Of a stretch of DNA of 64,000 nucleotides, positions 25,101 through 37,492 are shown piece by piece. Each line of letters opens with the position of its first letter. The stretch's first letter is position 1. The stretch is from NCBI RefSeq assembly GCF_002234675.1, contig NC_019862.2:28905889-28969888 (forward strand), given 5' to 3'. Origin of the DNA: Oryzias latipes. Its lineage: Eukaryota > Chordata > Actinopteri > Beloniformes > Adrianichthyidae. The notes beneath the pieces are model-generated. The model saw nothing but the letters and a program-made list of their open reading frames with translations, searched no databases and was not told the origin of the DNA. Both the position numbers and the translations under genes were made by a program.

Positions 25101-28100
25101 TTTATTTTCAGGTCCTTTCAGTCTTAATCTGTTTCAACATGAAGGTTTAAAGTTTGTATTAGTGTCATTTTTCATCCACATTTGTCCATTTGTCATAGAA
25201 AAATGCAGAGTAAGTCAGAACATGCTTGTAGACGGATCCGCTTTCCTTTTTTTGCAAACATGTTTTTAGGAACACTTATGATCGTAACTCCCAGAAGAGC
25301 AACAGTTCTGCTCAGTGCCCCCCCATATCAGGACGGCTTCAGGAATCCCGGCAGCCATCCTGAAAAAAAAAAATCTTTTTTATCTTCCATCACTGAGGAA
25401 CAAAAAGAGGCTGGAGTGTTGTTCAGCTTCAGTTTCCAGCGCTGAAGGTAACACCCATACAAGACATAATAGTCTGTAAACGTACACATGCCTCTGCGGT
25501 TGAGTCACCCCCCCCAACCCCCCCGTCCCAGGTGGAACACAGAGCTGATAATCAGCTTCAGAGCCGGGCTTTAGGAAGCTAATGTATGGGCTGGCAGGAC
25601 GCCTCCCACTGCTTGTCTTTCCATCATATCTGTCCTCCTCCACCAGCGCCGACCTGCACGGGCGACCTGCATGGGCCACCTGCACGGGCGACCTACACGC
25701 CTGCACGGGCGACCTGCACGGGCGACCTGCACGCCTGCACGGGCGACCTGCACGCCTGCACGGGCGACCTGCACGCCTGCACGGGCGACCTGCACGCCTG
25801 CACGGGCGACCTGCACGCCTGCACGGGCGACCTGCACGGGCGACCTGCACGCCTGCACGCCTGCACGGGCGACCTGCACGCCTGCACGGGCGACCTGCAC
25901 GCCTGCATGGGCGACCTGCGCGGGCGGCCTGCACGGTGAATCCACCGTCACCTGAGCGTGTTTGCAGCAGCAGGAGCCGTCCCGACCCCACGCCTGTGTC
26001 CTTATCAGCAGCGAGTGTGGTTCCAGGTGTCTGCACTCAGACACAAACAGCAGCAACATTTCTGCTGCCTTTGATTTACGGCTCCCCGCTTTACTGAATG
26101 AACTGACGCGTGTTTCTGGTACAATATAACGCCGACTGCTGCATTTGTAGTAAACACTAAATGCATGAAAGGCAAAAGACTTGGATGACAAACTTCTTTG
26201 TTCAAAACGGTTCAGGCAAGATGGGAAAACGTTGAGTTTGTTTTTATTTATGAAGACTTTTTAAAGGTTCTTTGAAACATCATTTCTGACCTTTTTACGC
26301 TTTTTACAGTAACTTCTGTAGAGATCTTGATGTTGTTTATTTATTTGAAGTTGATCTTGTCCTCAGTCTGTCAGTTCATGCAGCCCCTCAGGGAAAAAGG
26401 CTTTAACAGTCACTTTGGGGAACAACAGTCCATCTGTCTACCATCAAACTGGTTTTTCTGCCTTGCCCAAAATCTTAAGACCCTTTCTCATCTTCATTCA
26501 AACTCCTTTTGAAACACTGAAGGTCTTAGTTTTTACAAAAAATGTCACATTATTGTGTAGAATTACAAAATGACAGAACATGTGAAAATGCTGTCAGGGA
26601 AACGATGCAGAGGAACACTTTCTTTCATCCTTTTTTGATCATTTTTTTACTAGCTCCTCTGGGATTTTTAGTATTCTGGGGCATTTTTGAGTTGTCTTTA
26701 CTTTATAATTTGCCTTATTAATTTGTCTTTATAACATTGCTTTTTAGTACAACACCCAATAGAGCTGTACCATCTGAGGAAAACTAGTGATATGCAATAG
26801 TAGTGATCAGTGTTGCGATGACAATATAACTAAAACAACCAAATACATAATTTCCATTTCAATGCAACAGTTTAATTTAAATTGGAGTCAACATAACTTA
26901 AATTAGACTCCAAATGATCCTCGTCTACATAGGAGGCAAGCATCTAACATGAAAGGGTTCCATCCGATTGGTCAACATCATGAAGAGCTCCATCCGATTG
27001 GTCAACATCATGAAGAGCTCCATCCGATTGGTCAAATGCATAAATGGATTTCTTTAATTCGTTAAATACTTCAAGCTTCCATGAGAGTATTTTAGCACAT
27101 TTAAGGTAACCATTTATTGTAATTTTTGCCGACTTTTGTGATATTGGTATTGCACAGCTTCATATCGCAATAAAGATAAATTTGCGATTTATTATGCAGG
27201 CCTAACGCCCAGTATATTATTGATTATATTGCACAATAATTCCACAATGAACCTGAAACTTTTTTAATTTTGTATTTTTCTTTACTGATGAAATCCCAAT
27301 AATTGAGATCAAGCTGTATTTATGTTCTCTAACAAAGACCAAACATGTAGAGACAAAATAAAAATGTATAAATAGATAAACAAAGATAAAGTCAGAACAA
27401 TTGTTAAAAATTTCTAAAAATAGCAGACGAAGCTCCACTAAACTATACAAAGATTTAGTTCAATATGCATCACAATTATCTGTCTTAAGTCTTGTTACGT
27501 TTGTTTTAACCAAAAATCTTGGAAGTTGAATTTTTATGAAACCTAAACGTTAAATTTTGATTGAAAATGTGATTGATGGGGGGTTGTTGTCATTCCTATG
27601 TCATGTGATTGGCTAATTCCCTGGTGAGGTCAGAGACTGCTGAGGGTTAATCCATGATGGTCTTCAGGGACCCCCTGTTGACATGGGAGCTTCCCAGTTC
27701 AACCAGAGATGGCATCTCAGAGCCACTGAGATGCATTATGGGTATTAGACTATATGGGGGGGGCTGCTCTGAAGCAATCTGAGTGCTTCCACTTGATGTT
27801 GCAGGAAAAAAATAACATTGTTTCAGTTTTTAGATCTTAAAAGTAAAAAAATAAGCAATCTGGAGGACAAAAGAACTACTTTTGACAGTTTCAAGTATAG
27901 AAATTGCCCCAAAAGGTCTTGTTGTGCGGTTACATTTTTTTAAAAATTCATTTTTACACTGTACCTCACGTTGATCTTATGTCGGTTTGTTTTGCAGCCT
28001 TGTTTTTTTTCTGGGTCATTGTGAGGTAAAAACAGCGACTGCCCTTCTTTGTGTACTGAACCTTCAGCAAGAATGCTTTGAGGGCAATAGCCCACCTTTG

Positions 28101-31100
28101 CGGAGGATAATTATGGTGTCGCGTTTCCTCCATTCATGAAGGGGCTTTTTAGCGGACGCTGGGACGTTTTCGAGGAAACGGGTCTGATGGAGCGCTCTGT
28201 GTGCCAACCAGAATCCCGTTTTCATGTATTTTCTTAAACCTGGTTTCTCTTGCAGGTGGAGGAGGGCAGCAAAGCAGCAGCCGTGAGTCTCCAAGTGGGA
28301 GACGAGCTCGTCAACATAAACCAGATTCCCCTGAGCGGCTACCGGCAGGAGGCCATCTGCCTGGTGAAGGGCTCCCACAAGACCCTGACTCTGGTAGTGA
28401 GAAGGTACGCCCCGCCCCCCTTTTCTCTTGTGTTGCCGCCATGGCTCGTCATGTCAAGCTCCCCGTGGTAACACTTCCAAACAAACCCCGCCGACGAGGG
28501 AGAAGAAGCCGAGATCCAGGTGTTATGTCTGCGTCCTTGTTGTTTGGGAGATTCTGTGTTCGTAGGGAAGCTGGACGGTCCTGTTTTTCCAGGTCGTAGC
28601 GTTTCACGCCCGACTTCCTGCTGCGTAGCAGTTAAAGAGGGAGCAGTGACATCACTACATCTGTCACAACCCACGCCGGCATGTGTTTGTACAAAAAAGA
28701 GGAAGTTATTATGCAAAGGAGGATTTTTTTTTCCTTCCCTCCTAGAGGTGCGTTTGTCTTCAAGCCCTTTGTGATCAGAAGTTTCTGATTTGTTTGGATG
28801 AGACATTTTCCCCCTAAACCAAACCACTAACCGCCTCAAAGCCTCTCTGGGACTAATTGGAACTAGCAGAAATTGTTTAGGTTTCAAATCTGGTTTGGCT
28901 ACAAGTGATTCATCAGTCAGACAGAGTCACCCTCCTGTGAATGTCCTTGTGTGAAACACTGCTCCCATTGTTGGCATTTGCTGTTTGCACTTCTTTCTGC
29001 GTTGTGTCATATCACAGCATAAGCCCTGAACAATGCTATCGCACAAGGAAGGCCGCTCGCCATTTATCTCATCACAAGAGCTCACAATCTCACTTATTGT
29101 TTTTCTCTGCACAAATGTTTATTTAGGCAAGAAGCTGTCCATGTTTTAACCTGTACTGGGACACAGGTTTCTCTTGGTGGAACAGCTATAGTTTTATTTT
29201 TATTTTTTATTGAACAGAAAGCAAAATGGTGAAACCACAAATCTAAGTAAACTTCAAAATTAAAAATTATTTGTATTTGATATCATTTGAAGTCTTAAAA
29301 ACCATCATTCTTAGCTTTATTGTAATTTTCATAGTTTAGTTTTGCATATTAATAATTTTCTGATCGTGTTATAAAATCAGTTTTAGGTCATGTGATGAAA
29401 CTATCTATTCTGGAGCTCCTTCATCAATGTGAACCACCTAACTCCACCCACGCTTCCCAACAGAAAGGGAAGCTGTTTTAGGTTTATGACACCTCATTAA
29501 CATTCTTTGTAAATCCAAATACAGAGATTTGCACCCTGAATCCTCTTAGAGGATCAACATTTTCAGAATTTTTAAAAATACAGCAAGTTTGAAACTCAGA
29601 AGCAGAAAAACTTTTGTCATCTCTGGATGCTTCTATACTGCAAAAAGACAGACCACCTAGAAATATGTAAAAAGCTCTTTAAATTTGAAAACAATTCTGT
29701 AAATTAGCCAGAAAATCTGCCAATAGAGTAAGAAAGGTTCTCTTGCAAATAAGCCTTTATATTTTAAGAAAAAAGTTCTAACCACAGAACGTATAAACAT
29801 TTGTATCATAATTGATACATTTTTGAGACCCCTATCTATTTAGGATGATCCAAACCTTTCAAAAAAAAAACCAATGATAATAATGAAAATGTTAAAAATG
29901 TGTGGATTAAATTTGAGACAGCAGATAATAAAGTGCTTTTTTCCTGAACACTCATGTCAATATTTTTGCATCTAAAACTAATATTGTTCTGACCCAAAAA
30001 ACTTTTCAAATCACCCAACATACCATGATTGACCCCATCGATATCTCTAGAAAAAAATTATAATGCAAAATTATAATTTTTTATTTCCTCAAAGGGTTAA
30101 ATAATATTTTAGTTTTTAAAATATCAATTCTGTCAATTCTTTGATGTAGTGGGCTTTACAGCGTTAAAATTAAGATCATTTTGCACTTGAATAACTTTAA
30201 AATGTTTTTCTTAAAACAACCCCCCCCCCCCCCATACATTCATCCAACATACATTCACATGTGATGCAGATTCCAGAATGTTCTACATGCGCATTGTGGA
30301 ATCTGCGTTTAGCACATGATGTTCACACTGGACGAGCAGGGAGGGGCTTCTTCTTCTGTTTACGGTTTACTAGTTCACGTCCGCCACCTACAGTTGGAAG
30401 AGGCTCAGTGCAAAATGTCACGGCAGCACAAATCTTGCTAATCTCGCTCCGGGCTGTTTCTTTCACAGCTCTATTCCGATATACGAAAGTATTTGGTGTC
30501 ATAATTCCAGCCGGACACCTCCCATAATTATTGATTTCTTGCTTTATGATTAATTTCAAAAGGTTGAGGCTTCCATGAATTGAAAGAAACGCCATCCGTA
30601 CGTCACTACCACCTCTGTCTCTGATTAGTCAAACTTTGACCAGGTTTAACTTGCAACACAAATGTAATGGACGCGCGTTTTGTACGTGGAGCCCGAACAC
30701 GCTATTAGAAACTTGTGCACCGATGTGTGAACTCAAGAGTTTTAAACATGGAAGCCTGAAATGCGCATTTACACACGTTTACTTAGACTTTTCATTGGAA
30801 GTAGTCGTTTGAAAGCGCTTTGGCGAGGGTTAATGCAGGAAAACATCCGATTTTCTGTGGTTTTTATATTTATTACGTCAGCTAATACTGAGACTTAAAG
30901 AAACGTTGTTTTCTCCTTGCTGACTCGGTGCAGCATTTTTCTTGAGAAACTGAGCCCGTTGGTGAAAGTTTCCCAGCAAAGAAGCCAGGTACAGGATCTG
31001 GTTAAAGTCACTGCCGAGTTCTCATCCCTCTAAAGGAAGAAAGAGGCTTTTGCCCAAGAAGCAGGCTTGTTGTTTTTCCACGGCAGAGAATCCCCCAGGA

Positions 31101-34100
31101 CTCTGAGCTGAGTCTGCTTTCCTGCGCCGAAGAATTTGCTTTGTTCTGCCGTCAAGACCAACGTCAGGTCCGTCATTTCCCAAGGCCACAATAACAGGTC
31201 TGTGTTTGTTTAAGAAGACAGTGGGAGCATCAAAGCGTCAGTTCTTTTCTTCCACCCTCTGGATGTTGGTTTGGAGTACAGCTCTCCCCTCTCACCTCCA
31301 AGGCAGGTGGAGCTGTGGTGTGGGGGTTTTCTCTTTGGGCTTCAGCCCCGCCTGTGCATGTGGAGGGTTATTTGCGAGGCACCTTGCTGTTTATCTAAGG
31401 GATCATGTTGGATGGCTGAAAAGCTGTCAGAACCCGTTCCGGTCAGAAGGTGTGGCACCGCCTCTTCCCGCCGCAGACGGGCAGAGCTTGAGTTGTGGTG
31501 ACTAACATCGAAAGTGGGAGCAGTGGAGGAGCGTGTCGCACATAAGGGCGTGGTCCTGTGTGGGAAAACGGCCGGCGCGTTGCACATACCTCTCCAGCAC
31601 GGGACGCGCTGTGATGCAACTTCAGCTCTGAAGAAAATGCATTGAAGATTAGTCAGCAAATTTCCGATTTTCTCTTTCAATAAAACATGATCAAGGCTTG
31701 AGTTGCGTCTAAATGCCGTTTGATCATCTCTCCAGTGATGACTGACAAACATGAATACTTCCTCAAATTGCATGTACATGCTCTTGTAATTGAGCATTTC
31801 TGTCTGATCCAGTCACCCTTAGGCTGTCAGCAGTGATCCTGCAGAAACTTTAGTGAATGTACTCAACTGTAGTTTTATTTTAGATGACGTCTTTCGGTGG
31901 TAGTGGGCGGGGTCAGCAGCTTGGTTTACATTCGGGATTGTTGTGTTCAAATTAGTCCATGCAACACATTATGAATGCGCTGCGCCTAATTCGTTCAGTA
32001 AGCAGATTTCTTAACATTTTTTGGAGTATCAAGCAAATACTGGAATATCTTCTAGTCTTAACGTCAGATTAATCTGGATTTTTGGAATTTTTCTTTATTT
32101 TCAAAAAACTATGTACATAATTGGTGGATTTTATTCAATTTATTGTTGTAAAAAACTGGCTTTTGAGAAGTATTTAAGTTTACAGAACGGTTTATAAAAT
32201 TAGATTCCTTTATACTAAAATCATACGTTAACTGGACCATCTCTGTCATGGGACGGCTACATTGACTGGAATACTCCTAAAAACGGGTATTGAACAGGAC
32301 AGGGTAAATGGGGAATTTAGATAAATTGAACACCGGGATGCACCCATCTTCCAGTAAACACATCTGAAACTATTCCTCTATTCAAGCTCTAAAATATTGT
32401 TGAAAAGTGAAAAATGTTTATGAAGCCAAACTGTACATTAGCTTGTTTTTGGTGTAAAATGCTTTAACCCTGGAACCCAACAACGGTATTTTTTTCTGGG
32501 ATTTTCAAGTTAAATTGACCTTTTTTTGTGTGTTTGTTTTTTGTTTATTCTGGGTGGCAGCAATTAACAATGCTCAAAAGAATAAATAAAAAAACACTGG
32601 ACAAATTTGGCCCGTGAGGTGCAAACCAGCCCCCAGTGGTTATTTTAGGAACTACAGCATTTGGTTGTTTGTAACTCAATTTAGAATCGGCATTGTTTGG
32701 TTTAAATAAAACAAACAGTATTGTTTAATGTAGATGGCTGGACATACTCCTCTATGTATGACAACAATTCTTTTTTTTTTTTAAGTTTAGCTGCTGGAAT
32801 TGATCTTTTTTTTTTTGTCTTTTCATTCACGAACGATAAAACCATTTAGTCATCCTTAGGGGTGGGTGGGTGTAATCACGCAGTTCAGTTCATGGCTTTA
32901 ACCATAAAAGTTATCTACTTAAAAGTCGCTTTATTGTATAGAAAGTTTTGCAGGTGTGAATTGGCCGGGTGCCAGCAACTCAGCTGCAGTTTTTGCATCT
33001 TTATCCTCAGTATTTTTCTCCAGTAAAATTGTTCACCTTGTGTCACTCTACCCTGCAGACCGACTCAACTGTTCAAATCTAATGTGTGCTCAAGAATGCA
33101 CCCCTGTTTGCACTTGTGTCAATCACAGAGGGCCATAAGGGTGGGGAAAAGGACAAAATACCCGAGTCATGCTGAAGTCAAATCTCTGGACTTGGATGCT
33201 TCATTGGGCCACATGGTTCACGGTTTTGATGCGACGTCCACTTCCCACAGAAATGTATGGTGTCATAATCCAAAGCAAGAAGTGAGTTATTGCAAATGTG
33301 CCACCCATCACTAGTGAGCTGTCGTCAATGATTTAAACTCCAAATGTTTCCGCTCAGCTTGAACTCTTTAAGACAATTGTATTAATAAAACAGATTTAAC
33401 CTCTTGACACCAACTGATGCAAATATGCATCAAACCACTTTGGCTCCAAATTTTCCTTAATTTAGCAAAAACGTACTCAAATTTATTTTTTCATGGCTGT
33501 AAAAACTTTTAGTACTACCCGTATTTTCCGGACTATAAGTCGCCCTTTTTTTCATAGTTTGGCAAGGGGTGCGACTTATACTCCGCAGCGACTTATATTA
33601 GAAACAAATGGAAATAAATACATTGTTAACCCTCCTGTTATGTTCATTTGTGAGGAACAGAGATGATGTTCCTGGGTCAATTTGATGTATGGGGTATGTT
33701 AAGTGTTAAGAGGATGTTAAGTGACTCAGAGAATCAGCAAACTTTTTCTTACAGTAAGATCTTGAAGGCTAACAACATAATATTCTATTTTCCAATGATT
33801 TCATAGATTCAGAAATGCAATAAAAATGACAACTGTTTCTACAAATACAGGATGAAAACAGAGTATTAGTTGGCCAATGATGCTTCATGAAAGGAATAAA
33901 TAAATAAGTATGAGAAAGAATTACTGTGAAATTATGAGATAAACAGTCTGCTATGATTGTGTCATATGAGGTTGTGGAACTTATTAGTTCCACAACCTAA
34001 TAAGTTCCAATTTATTTGACAGATTTTGTCAAATAAATTTCCCGTCAAAATGCGACTTATAGTCCAGTGCGACTTATCTGTGTTTTTTTCTACTTTATAA

Positions 34101-37100
34101 TGCATTTTTGGGCTGGTGCGACTTATACTCCGCAGTCCGGAAAATACGGTATGTGTATTTGGGAAATCAGACCTAATTTGCTGTGAAAAGTCTTCTTTGC
34201 AGTTATTATCAAGTATAAGTGAGTTTGTTTCCATTTCTATCAGCCTATCTGTCAGCAGACCTCTAACAGAAGCCAGCTCTTATTCCCCCAAAAAAAATGA
34301 TTTAAAAAAGGCAGCTTGGCTTTTATTGAGACATTTTTAGTAAATATTAACAACATGGATAAAGGCCGGTTTAGCTCATGCTGGTTTGCGGCGCCTTCCG
34401 TCCGTGAAACCAGGGTTCGACTCCGGGCTGCTCCCTGTTCCCTTCTCTACCTCTGTGCCGGTTCCAAGCCCGGCTTGAGAAGGTTGCGTCAGGAAGGGCA
34501 TCCGGCGTAAAACATTGCCGAGTTTACCATGCGACTTGTTCGCTGTGGCAACCCCTGATGGGAGAAGCCGAAAGAGGAAGAAGATTAACAACATGGATAA
34601 AGGAGGTGCACTTTTAAACAAACCTGAATATGTTTTTCTCTGAAATAACTGTTGTCTTTACATAATGTTTGGAAATGTGTAAAAGAAACTGTCCATAAGA
34701 CTTTTATAATCATGAATGAATTCTTGGTAATAAGCCTTCAAATACGATATGAAATTTTCTCAAGCAACAGGTCCGTCTTTTATGGACCCCAAACCCCCCT
34801 AAAGTGAGGGGTGGGGTGGGGCTTGTGCCTCTCAGAAATCAACTTGTTGGAATGTCAGACTTCCCGGTCCGGCTTTTCATCTCATCATTAGCATATTAGC
34901 TCCTTGGAGCCAATGAGGCGATACGAGAGCGCGGGAATCCAGGAGGTGGGCTGGCTGTGGCATGAGCCCTCCTCCTTGTTGGTGCACTTTTCTGCCGCCC
35001 CCCCTCCGTAATCCTGAAGGAAATCTCCGTCCTGTTCAGGTTCATTCAGGAACCCTTGCAGTGGTGGTTCTGCGTTGAGGGTCATGTAGACTTGGGTTGA
35101 GGTTGCTGGTCCTGAACGATGATGCTCCGGCCTCGGAGGCTGGCTGCTCCTTCATCCCGGCCTTTGGGGAAAGTGACGCCTGCCGGCAAACTCAGCTGAA
35201 TATTAACGGATTGTGTCGAGGAGACCTGTTGCCTTTTTCTGCGCTCCTCCTTCATTCATATGTTTGGTGAGTTGGGCTGAACTCATAAACACATGAAACC
35301 CTCCACGTCGGTAGGATTTGTTTGGTCTCTTCAGTGAGCGATTGTGCGACAAATGAAGGTCTCTTGATTGTTTTTTGACCTTAATACTTTGTTGTTGTGA
35401 ACATTTTTGCCCCATGATTCAGTCTGAGGTCCCCTTTCATTTAGGTTAAGCCACGATCAGCAAGGTTTAACATTTCTTTTAAACATTGTTAGAGTTCAGC
35501 TTTAAGGGGTTTGAGGATAAACAAAATTATTTGTGCACAAAGTTACCTGTTTTCTTTTAATTCTCTTGGATTTGAACGGGTTCCTCGGTTTTCTGCGCTC
35601 TGGATTTGATGAATCTGAACACATTTGGAGTGAAATAAGGCTCTGAAGCGATGGCCTCTCCCCCGCCCCCACTGCAGCCAAGTGTTTCCCCCTCCCGACA
35701 TATCTGCGTCGGCCCAGCTGTAGCCCTGACGATAGGCCTAATAAAAGCAGCCTCATTTGCATCCCAATAGCCGGCGCCATGTGTGGTTGGCCGCTCCTGC
35801 CCCAGAAAAGGGCCTGCATGGAGGCAATGAAGACTGAGCTCAGTTCAGGCTTTGTCCTCTGAAACATACTTATGACATTAATCCATTATTTGTCCCATTT
35901 TACAGAGTTTAATCAGATCTCTGTCTCCGTCTGGGTAAATAATCGGATATGTGGATACCATTTTTTTTTTTACATGTTTTGCTCTTGGAGCTTCCACCTG
36001 AAGGAGTTTCTGTTGGGTTGTCATTAAAGGCACGTGATTGGTCAAATCTGTTGCTCAGAGTGCATGAATATAGCCACGCTTCAATGTTTTCACGGCTGCA
36101 GGAAAAAACATCATTTCAGCAGCGCTCAGCACATTACATTCTTTAAAAGTCCTTTTTTTTCTGTCAAAACCAGATTTGATTTCATCAGAAACACTGACTC
36201 CCACAGTGAAAAGATCCCACGCAGCAACATTTACAGTCAGCTGCAGGGAACAGCTTTGCGCCACAGTAATGTAAAGCTGTCCTGCGTCCCTCTCGGAGCT
36301 GTCTGGGAGGATTTCTGGGAGGCAGACGACAGCTTGGACAGAGCGCCGAGGTGACTAATCTGATTGTGAAAGATGTTCCCTAAATGCCAGTGGCCTCACG
36401 CTGGCCTCGTACCCCCCACCCCACCCCACCACGACCAAACAGGAAAGCAGAGCCAGCACGCCTGATGCTGCAAAGCTTTAGTTTTGCTGATTTTCTTTGA
36501 ACCCTCTTTACCAGCAACTTTCCAAACTTTCCCGTGTTTCTGTCATTTGTGAATATTATTTCTGAACAGGAGGGGGAGCTCTAACACTGGAGTTTGGTCT
36601 CATCTTCTTTCTGCATCCCCACAGCGTCCACATGACAAATGCAACACTTTGACATGTAAAGTTTTTCCTGTCTGATGTCGCTGATCTCTTGGTGTGTGTT
36701 TGTGCTGCTCAGGAATTTGAAAATGGTGGATATTGTAGCTCTCAAAATGCCCTCAGAGAATGACGTTCACGTGGCGAGAAGCTTTCTCACCAAGATTTTG
36801 CGCAGTTCCATGAGGTACGCGTCCCACGCCGAATGCCGTCCTCTCCTCGCCCTCCCCTCCCGCTTAGCCTCCACCTGTAGACACCCAGCTCTCAGGTTCA
36901 TGTCATTCCTCTGCCTCCATCAGCATGTCCGGCTCCGTCATCCTGTGGTTCACGTCAGTAGATGTTCTAGATGTGCAGCATGCAGTGTGTTGTCGTTCAT
37001 GTTGTGTGTTCATCTCAATGGGAAAATAAAGTCACAAATATTTTTTTCTCTTCCATGCCGCCTCAGGAAGAACCGCTTTAAAGGGTACGTTTCCTCTGCT

Positions 37101-37453
37101 GTACTAAAAACTGTCACACGATCTGATTTGGGGGTGGGGTTGGGGGGACCAAAAGCTTACAAAATAAACTCCATTAAAGGCAAAGTTTTCTGTTTCTTCA
37201 TCATTTTTAAAGTGGAGTGTGCAGCTTGGCACGTCTCCTGGTTCCTCAGGTTTCAGCCACAAGTGAACTGTGACTGCCATCACGACTGTTTGTCTCTGTG
37301 TGGTCCGGCGTGAACCCCACCTCCTTCCTAAACCTCAGAACCCCACAACGGGAGAGGAGCTGTTCAAAATAACACTCATCCACGTTTGTCTTCCTGTACC
37401 AGCTGTAGTTTCATCCCCATACATGGATGCGCACACACACACACACACACACA

Positions 37454-37492
<39 letters not shown>

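Noticed and set aside
25380..26191. Long minus-strand frames (206 and 218 codons) and plus-strand frames over the same region
   Set aside because: They are translations of a 21-bp minisatellite that leaves all frames open. There is no domain or splice context.
34366..34583. tRNA gene
   Set aside because: It has box A and box B motifs, but there is no complete cloverleaf. The body continues into a SINE tail and is flanked by a target duplication.
36675..37313. 212-codon frame upstream of shroom2 exon 4
   Set aside because: It lies in intron 3. Exons 3 and 4 join directly in phase and the frame has no Shroom similarity.
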